DNA of 58,429 nt, taken from NCBI GenBank assembly GCA_944321515.1, contig CALULO010000010.1:1-58429 (forward strand), given 5' to 3'. A program made the position numbers and the translations under genes. Below, in pieces: positions 8,271 to 16,194 of the stretch. Source of the stretch: an uncultured Atopobiaceae bacterium (lineage in GTDB: Bacteria; Actinomycetota; Coriobacteriia; Coriobacteriales; Atopobiaceae). The notes under the pieces were generated by a model. The model did not search any database. It worked only from the letters and a program-made list of their open reading frames with translations, and was not told the origin of the DNA. The number at the start of each line of letters is the position of its first letter. The stretch's first letter is position 1.

Positions 8271-9197
8271 CTAGCTCGTCCTCACGTTGGCGAGGGCGAG
8301 GTCGCGGTGCGAGAGGCTCACGTGATAGCCGCCCCTCTCGAGGTAGGCGGCCGTGGCCCCGGCTATCGCCACGCTGCGGTGCTGCCCGCCCGTGCAGCCC
8401 ACCGCGATGGAGAGGTGGCTCTTGCCCTCGGCGACGTAGCCCGGCATCGCCACGTCAAGCAGGTGGTACCACGCGTCGAGGAACTTCTCGGTGATGGGGT
8501 TGCCCAGGACGAAGTCGCGCACCAGCGTGTCGTTGCCGGTGAGGGTGCGCATCTCTGGGTCGTAGAAGGGGTTGGGCAGGAAGCGCACGTCGATCATGAG
8601 GTCGGCCTCGACGGGCATGCCGTGCTTGAAGCCGAAGGAGAAGACGCTCACCTCCATGAGCTGCTGGTCGGTGAGCTCGGAGAAGGCGCGGCGCAGGCGG
8701 GCGCGCAGGTCCTTGGTGCGCAGGTGGCTCGTGTCGATGACAAGGTCGGCCGTGTTGCGCACGGCCTCCATCTGGAAGCGCTCGCGGGAGATGGCGGACG
8801 CCACCGACTCCCCCGCCGCGGCCAGCGGGTGGCGGCGGCGGTTCTCGTCGTAGCGACGGATGAGGACCTCGTCCGAGGTGTCGAGAAAGACAACCTTGGC
8901 GGAGATCTCGTGCTCGCGCAGCTGGGTCACGGAGTCGGAGAGCTCGTCGAAGAGGCCCTGGGAGCGCAGGTCGCAGGTCACGGCGAGGTGGCGTCCCACG
9001 CCGGTGTTGATCCCCACGAGCTCGGCGAGCTGCAGGAGCAGGCGCGGCAGCAGATTGTCTATGCAGAAGTAGCCCATGTCCTCGAAGACGTGCAGCGCCT
9101 GCGTCCGCCCGGAGCCGCTCATGCCCGTGATCACCACGACGTCGGGTACCCGCGCGGCGCTCTCCGCGGCGCGTATCTGCTGGTTGGCATCGCCCAT
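8271..9197 (-). CDS. rapZ: RapZ/YvcJ family nucleotide-binding protein
   Basis: A 308-aa P-loop protein with Walker A GMSGSGRT near residue 25 (Arg in place of Lys, as is common in actinobacterial members) and the DNLLPRLL segment. The C-terminal conserved region contains FGFKHG, DVRFLPNP and GCTGGQHRSV. The family binds nucleotides; in E. coli RapZ controls small RNAs for glucosamine-6-phosphate synthase, but the role in actinobacteria is unclear. The ATG at 9197 is chosen because AGGGGAG lies six bases upstream. It is followed directly by whiA. Confidence 0.94.
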   Translation of the reverse strand: MGDANQQIRAAESAARVPDVVVITGMSGSGRTQALHVFEDMGYFCIDNLLPRLLLQLAELVGINTGVGRHLAVTCDLRSQGLFDELSDSVTQLREHEISAKVVFLDTSDEVLIRRYDENRRRHPLAAAGESVASAISRERFQMEAVRNTADLVIDTSHLRTKDLRARLRRAFSELTDQQLMEVSVFSFGFKHGMPVEADLMIDVRFLPNPFYDPEMRTLTGNDTLVRDFVLGNPITEKFLDAWYHLLDVAMPGYVAEGKSHLSIAVGCTGGQHRSVAIAGATAAYLERGGYHVSLSHRDLALANVRTS

Positions 9198-9261
9198 GGA
9201 ACTCCCCTTTCGCTTCCGCCCCCTCAGTCTACCCCACGTCACGTCGACCGGCCGGCTCCCC

Positions 9262-10365
9262 TCAGCACGGCACGCCGGCCGCGCTCTCCTCGGGGTAGAC
9301 GACGCCCCAGTCCGCGCGCAGCCGGTCCATGAGCGCCATGACGTCGGCGGCGTAGTCGATGAGGCGCGCTCGCTCGGCGTCCCCGGCCACGGCGGCCTCG
9401 AGGTCGGCGAGCTCGTAGCAGAGTGCGTAGCCCTCCACGCCCGCGCGCACCTCCTCGCGGCGCCCGTCGGCGGTCCAGACGATGGTGGCCCTGTCCGCGC
9501 GCGGGTAGTCCATGACCTCCACGTAGCAGCGGTCAAAGGAGAGGACGGCGCGCTTGGGCTGCTTGGAGTGGAGCGTCAGCGAGACCACGCCGATCTGCCC
9601 CTGCCCGTTCCTGCAGACGATCCCGCCGGCCTCGTCCACGCCCGTGGAGGCGAGGTTGCCCAGGGAGGCCACCTCCGTAGGCTGGCTTTCCATGAAGATC
9701 CTCATGAGACTGAGCGCGTAGACGCCGATGTCCAGCATCGCGCCGCCCGCGAGGTTGATGTTGTAGAAGCGGTTGGTGAGGTCGCCGTACTCCTTGTAGC
9801 TCCCGAAGTTCAGCTGCGCGAGGTTCATGCGGCCGAACTCGCCGGTGCGGGCGCGCCGCAGGAGCTCGCGGTAGAGCGGCATGTGCAGGATGGTGGTGGC
9901 GTCCATGAGGACCACGCCGTGCTCGTGCGCCAGCGCGCGGGCCTCGGAGAGCTCTGCGGAGTTAAGCGTGATGGACTTCTCGCAAAGCACGTGCTTGCCC
10001 GCCGCCAGGGCCCCGCGAAGGTAGCGGATGTGGGTGTTGTGCGGCGTGGTGATGTAGACGGCGTCAACCTCAGGGTCGGCGCAGAGCTCCTCGAAGCCGT
10101 CGTAGACGCGTCCCACGCCGTATCGCTCGGCGAAGGCGATGGCCTTCTCGTGCGTGCGGTTGGCCACCCCGTGGATGCGCCGGCCCGCCAGCGCGAGGGA
10201 CTCTGCCATCTGGGTGGCGATGACCCCGCAGCCGACGACGGCCCACCTGAGCTGAGGTGCGCAGAAGACGTCGTCTGGGAAGGGGCGGTCCCGGACGGCG
10301 GCGAAGGCCGCCGTAGCCGCGGCGGCGGAGTCGAGCGGAGCCGTTGCGTTGGCGCTGTCTGCCAT
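9262..10365 (-). CDS. Gfo/Idh/MocA family oxidoreductase in the sialic acid operon
   Basis: A 367-aa NAD(P)-dependent oxidoreductase. A 35-residue N-terminal extension precedes the Rossmann motif VVGCGVIA. The family signature CEK is in HVLCEKSITLN, and the substrate domain has LAGGAMLDIGVYALS. It is the last gene of the nan cluster, separated from nanE by a strong hairpin and 173 nt. In other gut bacteria, members of this family next to nanA-nanE-nanK (NanOx of Ruminococcus gnavus, YjhC/NanX of E. coli) convert 2,7-anhydro-Neu5Ac to Neu5Ac or act on related sialic acids. That role is proposed here from context only; other sugar substrates are possible. The start has AGGAGG seven nucleotides upstream. 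Confidence 0.8.
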   Translation of the reverse strand: MADSANATAPLDSAAAATAAFAAVRDRPFPDDVFCAPQLRWAVVGCGVIATQMAESLALAGRRIHGVANRTHEKAIAFAERYGVGRVYDGFEELCADPEVDAVYITTPHNTHIRYLRGALAAGKHVLCEKSITLNSAELSEARALAHEHGVVLMDATTILHMPLYRELLRRARTGEFGRMNLAQLNFGSYKEYGDLTNRFYNINLAGGAMLDIGVYALSLMRIFMESQPTEVASLGNLASTGVDEAGGIVCRNGQGQIGVVSLTLHSKQPKRAVLSFDRCYVEVMDYPRADRATIVWTADGRREEVRAGVEGYALCYELADLEAAVAGDAERARLIDYAADVMALMDRLRADWGVVYPEESAAGVPC

Positions 10366-10456
10366 GGAGCCTCCTTAGGGCTTCTCGGCGGTCACGGTCA
10401 CACGCACATCATTTCACATCGGGGTTCGTCGCGCGAGCAAGGCGGACCAACAAGTA

Positions 10457-10494
10457 GCGCGGGGCCGCGGCCCAGACGAGCCGCGGCCCCGCGC
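10457..10494 (-). terminator. Perfect 15-bp hairpin after nanE
   Basis: 15-nt arms (10457-10471 and 10480-10494) are perfectly complementary around an 8-nt loop. On the minus strand it is followed by TACTTGTT. It likely terminates or attenuates the nan transcript before the oxidoreductase gene. The preceding 40 nt also contain a direct repeat (TGCGTGGCGCCCT at 10506-10518 and 10528-10540). Confidence 0.55.
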
Positions 10495-10538
10495 GCGGTG
10501 CGCCTTGCGTGGCGCCCTCCGTTTGATTGCGTGGCGCC

Positions 10539-11225
10539 CTACTTGATGGCGTCGGCGAACCAGCTGGTGATCGAGGTGGGGTGCGTGATGCCGGTGCCCG
10601 CCACCACGGCCCAGGCGCCTGCGTCAATGGCGAGCTTGGCGTCGGCCGGGGTGTGGACGTGACCCTCGCAGATGATGGCCGCGTCCGGGAACTCGCTCAC
10701 GGCCTGCTTGAGAATAGGGAGGTCCGGGCCGTCGTCCATCGTGGTGTCGATGGCAGCCTTGTTGTGCGAGAGCGTGGTGGACACCAGGTCGCACCCGGCG
10801 GCGACGCCGCGACGGATGTCCTCGATGGTCATGCAGTCAGCCATGATGAGCACGTCGCTCTGCGCGCGGATGGCCGCGACGGTCTCCTCGAAGGTGCGGC
10901 CGTCCGGGCGCGGGCGGCCGGTGGCGTCGAGGGCCACCACGTCGGCGCCGGCGTTGACGCAGGCCATCGCGTGGCGCAGCGTCGGCGTGATGTATACGCC
11001 CTCGTGGCCCTCCTTCCAGAGCCCGATCACGGGGATCTCCACCCGGCCCTTGATGGCCGCGATGTCAGAGAGGCCCTGGCAGCGGATGGCCGCGGCGCCA
11101 CCGAGCTCGCAGGCGCGCGCCATCTGGGCCATGGTCTCCGGGTGGCGCAGCGGCTCGCCCGGATAGGCCTGGACGCTCACTATCAGCTTGCCGCGCAGGG
11201 ACTCGACGAGCGGATGATGTGACAT
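10539..11225 (-). CDS. nanE: N-acetylmannosamine-6-phosphate 2-epimerase
   Basis: A 228-aa (beta/alpha)8 enzyme converting ManNAc-6-P to GlcNAc-6-P, the third step of sialic acid breakdown. Family motifs: IVSVQAYPGEPLR at the N-terminus, AAIRCQG, the catalytic-lysine strand PVIGLWK, and ALDATGRPRPDG. Length is typical. The start has AGGAGG (minus strand, 11239-11234) eight nucleotides upstream. It is third of the catabolic genes, 70 nt after nanK with a hairpin between. Confidence 0.95.
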   Translation of the reverse strand: MSHHPLVESLRGKLIVSVQAYPGEPLRHPETMAQMARACELGGAAAIRCQGLSDIAAIKGRVEIPVIGLWKEGHEGVYITPTLRHAMACVNAGADVVALDATGRPRPDGRTFEETVAAIRAQSDVLIMADCMTIEDIRRGVAAGCDLVSTTLSHNKAAIDTTMDDGPDLPILKQAVSEFPDAAIICEGHVHTPADAKLAIDAGAWAVVAGTGITHPTSITSWFADAIK

Positions 11226-11241
11226 GCTTCCTCCTTAGGAA

Positions 11242-11267
11242 GGGCCCGCCGGTCGAGCGGCGGGCCC
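11242..11267. other. Palindromic hairpin between nanK and nanE
   Basis: Ten-bp perfect stem GGGCCCGCCG/CGGCGGGCCC around a 6-nt loop (GTCGAG on the plus strand). There is no U-run. It is one of several GC-rich hairpins in the boundaries of this operon and is a candidate mRNA stabiliser. Confidence 0.5.
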
Positions 11268-11295
11268 GGTGACGGTGCGGGAAAGCGCCGGGGCC

Positions 11296-12255
11296 CTAGT
11301 CGGCGACCTCAGCGTAACCGGAGCTCACGAAATTCTCCGCGGCACCGACGAGCGGGGCGTCGCCGCCGAGCTCGCCGCCCACGACGGGGGTGGTGGCCAC
11401 CGGGGGCATGGCCTGGCCCCGGAAGGCCTCCGTCATGGCGTCGGACCAGGAGGGCCCGCACTGGGCAACGGAGCCGGAGAGGATCACGCAGTCCGGGTCG
11501 AGCATGTTGCACATGCTGCCGAGGACCTCGCCAAGGGCGCGGCCCGCGCGGGCCTCCGCGGCCTGGGCGTTCTTGTCGCCGGCGGCAGCGCGGCGGTCGA
11601 TCTCCGCGCCGTCTATCGGCGTGCCGTCCGGCAGGGCGCTGTCCCCGCCGAGGCGCACGTACTCCTCGATGATGCCGGGGCCCGCAGCGACGGGCTCGAG
11701 GTGGCCGGTGGCCCCGCAGCTGCACGGGACGCCCGCGGCGGCCGGGCAGCAGACGTGGCCGATGTGGCCCGCCTCGTCATGAGCGCCGAGCATGATCTTG
11801 CCGCGCTCCACGAAGGCTCCGCCGATGCCGGTGCCCACGGCGACGACGAGGCAGCTCTTGGCGTCGCGCCCGCCGCCCCAGCGAGCCTCGCCGAGGGCGT
11901 GGGCGTGGACGTCGTTCAGGACGCGGCAGGGCAGCCCAGTGGCGGCGGTGACCTCGGAGCCGAGGTGGGTGCCGCCCCAGCCGGGCATGAGCTCGTTGGC
12001 AAAGGTGATGTCGCCGTTTCGGGGGTTCACCACGCCCGCCGAGGAGATGCCCACTCCCACGGGCTTCTCGTCAGCGCGCTCGATGGCGGCCTTGACCTGC
12101 TCGAGCACCGTGGCAAGCACGTGCTCTCCGCCCTTCATGGCGTCCGTGGGGACCTTCTCCACCTTGGAGATCGCGGGCTTCTCGCCGCCAAGGGTGACGA
12201 GCCCGCAGGCGATCTTGGTGCCGCCGATGTCAACGGCAACGATGGTCTGGCTCAT
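11296..12255 (-). CDS. nanK: N-acetylmannosamine kinase, ROK family
   Basis: A 319-aa sugar kinase phosphorylating ManNAc at C6. It has the ATP motif DIGGTKIACG, the catalytic Asp in LNDVHAHALGE, the phosphate loop VAVGTGIGGA, and the ROK zinc region AGHIGH...CSCGATGHLE. The fourth metal ligand, normally Cys in GCxE, is His here. Position between nanA (8-nt gap) and nanE supports ManNAc as substrate; ROK glucokinase activity cannot be excluded from sequence alone. Confidence 0.88.
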   Translation of the reverse strand: MSQTIVAVDIGGTKIACGLVTLGGEKPAISKVEKVPTDAMKGGEHVLATVLEQVKAAIERADEKPVGVGISSAGVVNPRNGDITFANELMPGWGGTHLGSEVTAATGLPCRVLNDVHAHALGEARWGGGRDAKSCLVVAVGTGIGGAFVERGKIMLGAHDEAGHIGHVCCPAAAGVPCSCGATGHLEPVAAGPGIIEEYVRLGGDSALPDGTPIDGAEIDRRAAAGDKNAQAAEARAGRALGEVLGSMCNMLDPDCVILSGSVAQCGPSWSDAMTEAFRGQAMPPVATTPVVGGELGGDAPLVGAAENFVSSGYAEVAD

Positions 12256-12263
12256 GTCTCCCC

Positions 12264-13193
12264 CTAGTTCTCGAGAAGGCCGGTGTCCACGAGGACCTTG
12301 CGGATGGCCTCGACGTTGTCGCCCTCGAGGGCCTTCACCGGGCGCGGCATGGTGCTGGAGTCGAAGATGCCCATGAGCTTGAGGGCCGTCTTGAAGGAGC
12401 CCACGCCGCCCGCGTAGCCCGTCACGCCCGTCGTGACGTCAAAGATGTGGGAGATGTCGTTCAGACGGTCCTGCTCGGCCTTGACCGTGGCCCAGTCGCC
12501 GGCCTGCGCGGCCTTCCACATGCGGACGTAGCCGTAGGGCTCCACGTTGGCCAGGCCCGGCACGGAGCCGTCAGCGCCGGAGAGGTAGGCGCCGTCGACC
12601 ACGATCTCGTGGCCGGTGAGCAGGCTCAGCGGGTGGCCGGCCTTCTCGTTGGCCTGGCAGAGGTAGCGGAAGGAGATGTCGTCGCCGGAGGAGTCCTTCA
12701 CGCCGGCGAGGACGCCGTCCTGACCCAGCTTGAGGAGCAGCTTCCAGGGCAGCTTGGTGTGGACGCAGACCGGGATGTCGTAGGCGAAGATGGGCAGGTC
12801 GAGCTCGTCGTGGAGGATGCGGAAGTGCTCCTCCACCTCGGTCATGCCGCCGAGGGCGTAGAAGGGCGCGGTTGCCACGAGGGCATCGGCGCCGAGCTCG
12901 GTGGCAACGCGGCCGTGCTCGATCACGCGCTCGGTCTCCGTGTCGATGATGCCAACGAGCACGGGGACGCGGTGGTCGACGATGCGGACGGCCTCGGTGA
13001 TGATCTGGCGGCGACGCTCGTCGGTGGAGAAGACCACCTCGCCGGAGGAGCCGAGGAAGAAGAGGCCGTCCACGCCGGCGTCGATCATGCGGTTGATGAG
13101 GCGCTCGAACGAGGGGACGTCGAGCTGGTGGTCGGGGGTGTCGGGGACGACGACGGGCGGCACGACGCCCCTGAGCTGGAACTTGTCAGCCAT
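12264..13193 (-). CDS. nanA: N-acetylneuraminate lyase (DapA/NanA superfamily)
   Basis: A 309-aa class I aldolase that should split sialic acid into ManNAc and pyruvate. Motifs: GSSGEVVFST (carboxylate-binding loop), the catalytic Tyr in YDIPVCVHTK, and the Schiff-base Lys in LAGVKDSSGD. The start ATG at 13193 follows AAGGAAAGGA; an in-frame extension to 13334 is rejected. The DapA superfamily is functionally mixed, so the call rests partly on direct linkage to nanK and nanE. The gene follows the transporter genes after a 149-nt spacer with a strong hairpin. Confidence 0.83.
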   Translation of the reverse strand: MADKFQLRGVVPPVVVPDTPDHQLDVPSFERLINRMIDAGVDGLFFLGSSGEVVFSTDERRRQIITEAVRIVDHRVPVLVGIIDTETERVIEHGRVATELGADALVATAPFYALGGMTEVEEHFRILHDELDLPIFAYDIPVCVHTKLPWKLLLKLGQDGVLAGVKDSSGDDISFRYLCQANEKAGHPLSLLTGHEIVVDGAYLSGADGSVPGLANVEPYGYVRMWKAAQAGDWATVKAEQDRLNDISHIFDVTTGVTGYAGGVGSFKTALKLMGIFDSSTMPRPVKALEGDNVEAIRKVLVDTGLLEN

Positions 13194-13298
13194 GATGTTC
13201 CTTTCCTTGCGGCGGCAGCATGGCCGCCTCCCGTGTAATGGCGCGCACGATGCTAGTCCTCTTGGGACGGCACCGGGGCGCCGCTGGCCGATTCGCAG

Positions 13299-13330
13299 GG
13301 CGGGCGCGCCCGGAAGTGGGCGCGCCCGCC
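13299..13330. other. 13-bp perfect hairpin between transporter and catabolic genes
   Basis: The arms GGCGGGCGCGCCC (13299-13311) and GGGCGCGCCCGCC (13318-13330) are perfectly complementary around a 6-nt loop. No T-run follows on the minus strand. It separates the ATPase gene from nanA and may set their relative mRNA levels. Confidence 0.5.
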
Positions 13331-13342
13331 GCAATCGAGGTG

Positions 13343-14167
13343 CTACTGGCCCAGGTTGGGGTGCAGCAGCGAGGGCGCTGCGGCGAGCAGCGTCTTTGTG
13401 TATGCGTCATGCGGGTCCTCGAAGATCTGCCGTGCGGGACCCTCCTCCATGATCTGGCCGTGGTTCATCACGACGATGCGGTCGGAGATGTAGCGCTCCG
13501 TCTGGATGTCGTGGCTGATGAAGACCATGGCCAGCCCAAGCTCGTGCTTGAGGTCCGTGAGCAGGTTCAGGATCTGGGCGCGGACGGAGACGTCGAGCGC
13601 CGAGGTCGGCTCGTCGGCGATGATGACATCGGGGCGCAGCGAGAGGGCGCGCGCAATGGCCACGCGCTGGCGCTGGCCGCCGGAGAGCTGGCCGGGGAGC
13701 GCGTACATGGCCGAGGACGGCAGGCCGACCACGCCGAGGAGCTCTTGTACACGCTCCTCACGCTCCTCGTCCGTCCCCACCTTGTGCACGATGAGCGGGT
13801 CGAGCAGCTGGTCGTGCACGGACATGCGCGGGTTCAGGGCCGTGGCGGGGTTCTGGAACACCACCGAGACCACGCGCCCGATCTTCTTGCGCAGGACGGC
13901 GGTGCGCTTGGTGACGTCCTCGCCCTTGAAGTACACGTGGCCGTCCGTCGGCGACTGGAGGCCGCACATGACGTTGGCCGTCGTGGACTTGCCGCAGCCG
14001 GACTCGCCCACGATGCCGATGGTCTCCCCCGGCATGAGCTTGAGGGTCAGCCCGTTCACGGCGTGAACGAGGTTGGGGTGGAAGAGCGAGCCCGTACGGG
14101 ACTTGAACGTGACCGAGATGTTGTCAAGGAAGATGATGGGGGTCTGCTCAGAGGTGCTCTCAGCCAT
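13343..14167 (-). CDS. Dpp/Opp-type ABC transporter ATPase (second)
   Basis: A 274-aa ATP-binding subunit: Walker A GESGCGKST, Q-loop VFQNPATALNP, signature LSGGQRQRVAIARAL, Walker B VIIADEPTSALD, and H-loop FISHD. It powers the importer together with the ATPase domain of the neighbouring fusion protein. Its ATG directly abuts the stop of that gene (0-nt gap). The C-terminal oligopeptide-transporter extension found in many DppF proteins is short. The substrate is inferred to be sialic acid from the operon; peptides are the alternative. Confidence 0.92.
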   Translation of the reverse strand: MAESTSEQTPIIFLDNISVTFKSRTGSLFHPNLVHAVNGLTLKLMPGETIGIVGESGCGKSTTANVMCGLQSPTDGHVYFKGEDVTKRTAVLRKKIGRVVSVVFQNPATALNPRMSVHDQLLDPLIVHKVGTDEEREERVQELLGVVGLPSSAMYALPGQLSGGQRQRVAIARALSLRPDVIIADEPTSALDVSVRAQILNLLTDLKHELGLAMVFISHDIQTERYISDRIVVMNHGQIMEEGPARQIFEDPHDAYTKTLLAAAPSLLHPNLGQ

Positions 14168-16189
14168 CTACCTCACCTCCAGTCGAGAAACGAGGCCGTA
14201 CTTCGCAAGCTCCTCGTCCGGGATCTCCGCGACGAAGTGGTGGTCGGCGCCGGGGACGGGCTTGAGGATGGGGTGAACGTCGAGGCCGACCGTGGGGTGG
14301 CTCGAGCGCGGGGCGAAGCGGTCACCCTTCGGGAAGTCCGCGGGGCTCGGGACGGAGCCGGGCACCTGGTGCAGGCGGCTGCCGTCGTGCGCCTCGATGG
14401 AGAGCACGGACCCAAGCAGGCCCTGCGTGTACTCGTGGATCGGGTTGGTGAGCAGCTCCTTCGTGGGGGCGGACTCCACGACCTGACCGGCGTACATGAC
14501 GGTGATCTCGGAGGCGACCTCGGCAACAAGCGCCAGGTCGTGGGACACGAAGATCATGGCGAAGCCGAGCTGCTTCTGAAGGTCGTTCAGGAGCTTGATG
14601 ACCTGCTTCTGAACCGTCACGTCAAGGGCGGTGGTAGGCTCGTCGCAGATGACGAGCGAGGGGTCGCGCGTGAGTGCCATGGCGATGATGACGCGCTGGC
14701 ACTGGCCGCCGGAGAGCTCGTGCGGGTAAGACTCAAGCGTGCGCTTGGGGTCCAGTCCCACGAGCTCGAGGAGCTCCTCAGCGCTGCGCGTGCCACCGCG
14801 GCTCGTGAGCTGCTTCATCTGGGCCGAGATGAGCATCGAGGGGTTGAGCGAGGACAGGGAGTCCTGGTAGACCATCGCGAGCTCGTGGCCCAGCAGCTTG
14901 CGGTGCTCCTCCTTGGTGAGCTTGAGGAGGTCCTGGCCCTTGTAGAGCACCTCGCCGGTGATGCGCGCGGTGTCAGGCAGGAGGTTCATGATGGTCTTTG
15001 TAGTGATGGACTTGCCACAGCCGGACTCACCCACGAGCGCCATGCACTGGCCCGGGCGAACGTCGAAGGAGACGTTGTCGACCACGTTGACGTCACCGTG
15101 GCGCGGGAAGCCGATTGAGAGGTTCTTGACCTGCAGGAGAGGCTTCACCGAGTAGTCCGGCACGCGACGGTCGGTGCGGGCGAGCTCGACCTCGCGGAGC
15201 GCCGCCAGACGACGGGACAGAGAGGCGGCCTGCTCCTTGTAGGCGCGCACCGGGTCGGCCACCAGGAGGTCGGCCTCGCGGCGGCTCTCGGAGTTCTCGG
15301 TGGCGACGGGCGCGGACGGGGCGGCGGCCATGGCGTCGGTCAGGCCCTCGGAGAGGATGTTGAGCGCCAGGCACGTGACCATGATGGCGATGCCCGGGAA
15401 CAGCGCCTGCCACCAGCGGCCGAGAAGGACGCCGTCGCGCGCGGAGGACAGGATGTTGCCCCACGTCGCGGTGGGCTCGGCGATGCCGGCGCCGATGAAG
15501 GTGAGCGACGCCTCGAAGATGATGGCGTCAGCGACGAGCGTGACCGTGAAGACCATAATCGGCGCGATGCAGTTGCGCAGCACGTGCTTCATGAGGATCC
15601 ACGGGGCGCGGGCTCCGGAGACGATGACCGCGCGGACGTAGTCCTCGCCGTACTCGGACACCACGTTGGCGCGGACGATGCGCGCGATCTGCGGCGTGTA
15701 CATGAAGCCGATGGAGAAGATGATGGCAGGCACGGAGTTGCCGAGGATGAGGACAAGGATGGCGGCGAGGGCGATGCCCGGGATGGACATGACCACGTCG
15801 AGCACGCGCATGATGACCTCGGAGACCGCCTTGCGCGAGACCGCCGCGACGGCGCCGATGATGGAGCCGAGCACCAGCGCGAAGAGCGTGGCGCCGAAGC
15901 CGATCACGAGCGAGTAGCGGCCGCCGTAGAGCATGCGGGAGAGGATGTCACGGCCGATGTTGTCCGTTCCGAAGGGGAACTCTGCGCTAGGCGGCTGGTA
16001 GGCCGTATAGATCTGCAACGGGTCGTGCGGCGCGATGAGCGGCGCCAGGATCGCGGAGAGCGCGACGAGGATGAGCAGGACGAGAGAGATCTTGCTGGAG
16101 ATGCTCATCCTCTTGAGGCCGCCGAGCTTGGCACCCTTGGCCGCAGCCTTCTCGAGCTTCTGGGTCTGCTTTTCTCTGATCTTAACCAT
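14168..16189 (-). CDS. Fused ABC permease (DppC-type) and ATPase (DppD-type)
   Basis: A 673-aa protein combining two subunits usually made separately. Residues 25-290 are a DppC-like membrane domain with about six helices and the EAA-loop segment EYGEDYVRAVIVSGA. A charged linker (about 290-340) leads to a DppD-like ATPase: Walker A GESGCGKSI near 385, signature LSGGQCQRVIIAMAL, Walker B LVICDEPTTALD. The C-terminal tail aligns with the oligo_HPY extension but reads GDRFAPRSSH, so the usual cysteines are missing. It follows the first permease by 5 nt. To my knowledge the closest described system is SatABCD, the Dpp-family sialic acid transporter of Haemophilus ducreyi. Confidence 0.9.
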   Translation of the reverse strand: MVKIREKQTQKLEKAAAKGAKLGGLKRMSISSKISLVLLILVALSAILAPLIAPHDPLQIYTAYQPPSAEFPFGTDNIGRDILSRMLYGGRYSLVIGFGATLFALVLGSIIGAVAAVSRKAVSEVIMRVLDVVMSIPGIALAAILVLILGNSVPAIIFSIGFMYTPQIARIVRANVVSEYGEDYVRAVIVSGARAPWILMKHVLRNCIAPIMVFTVTLVADAIIFEASLTFIGAGIAEPTATWGNILSSARDGVLLGRWWQALFPGIAIMVTCLALNILSEGLTDAMAAAPSAPVATENSESRREADLLVADPVRAYKEQAASLSRRLAALREVELARTDRRVPDYSVKPLLQVKNLSIGFPRHGDVNVVDNVSFDVRPGQCMALVGESGCGKSITTKTIMNLLPDTARITGEVLYKGQDLLKLTKEEHRKLLGHELAMVYQDSLSSLNPSMLISAQMKQLTSRGGTRSAEELLELVGLDPKRTLESYPHELSGGQCQRVIIAMALTRDPSLVICDEPTTALDVTVQKQVIKLLNDLQKQLGFAMIFVSHDLALVAEVASEITVMYAGQVVESAPTKELLTNPIHEYTQGLLGSVLSIEAHDGSRLHQVPGSVPSPADFPKGDRFAPRSSHPTVGLDVHPILKPVPGADHHFVAEIPDEELAKYGLVSRLEVR

Positions 16190-16194
16190 GGGGC

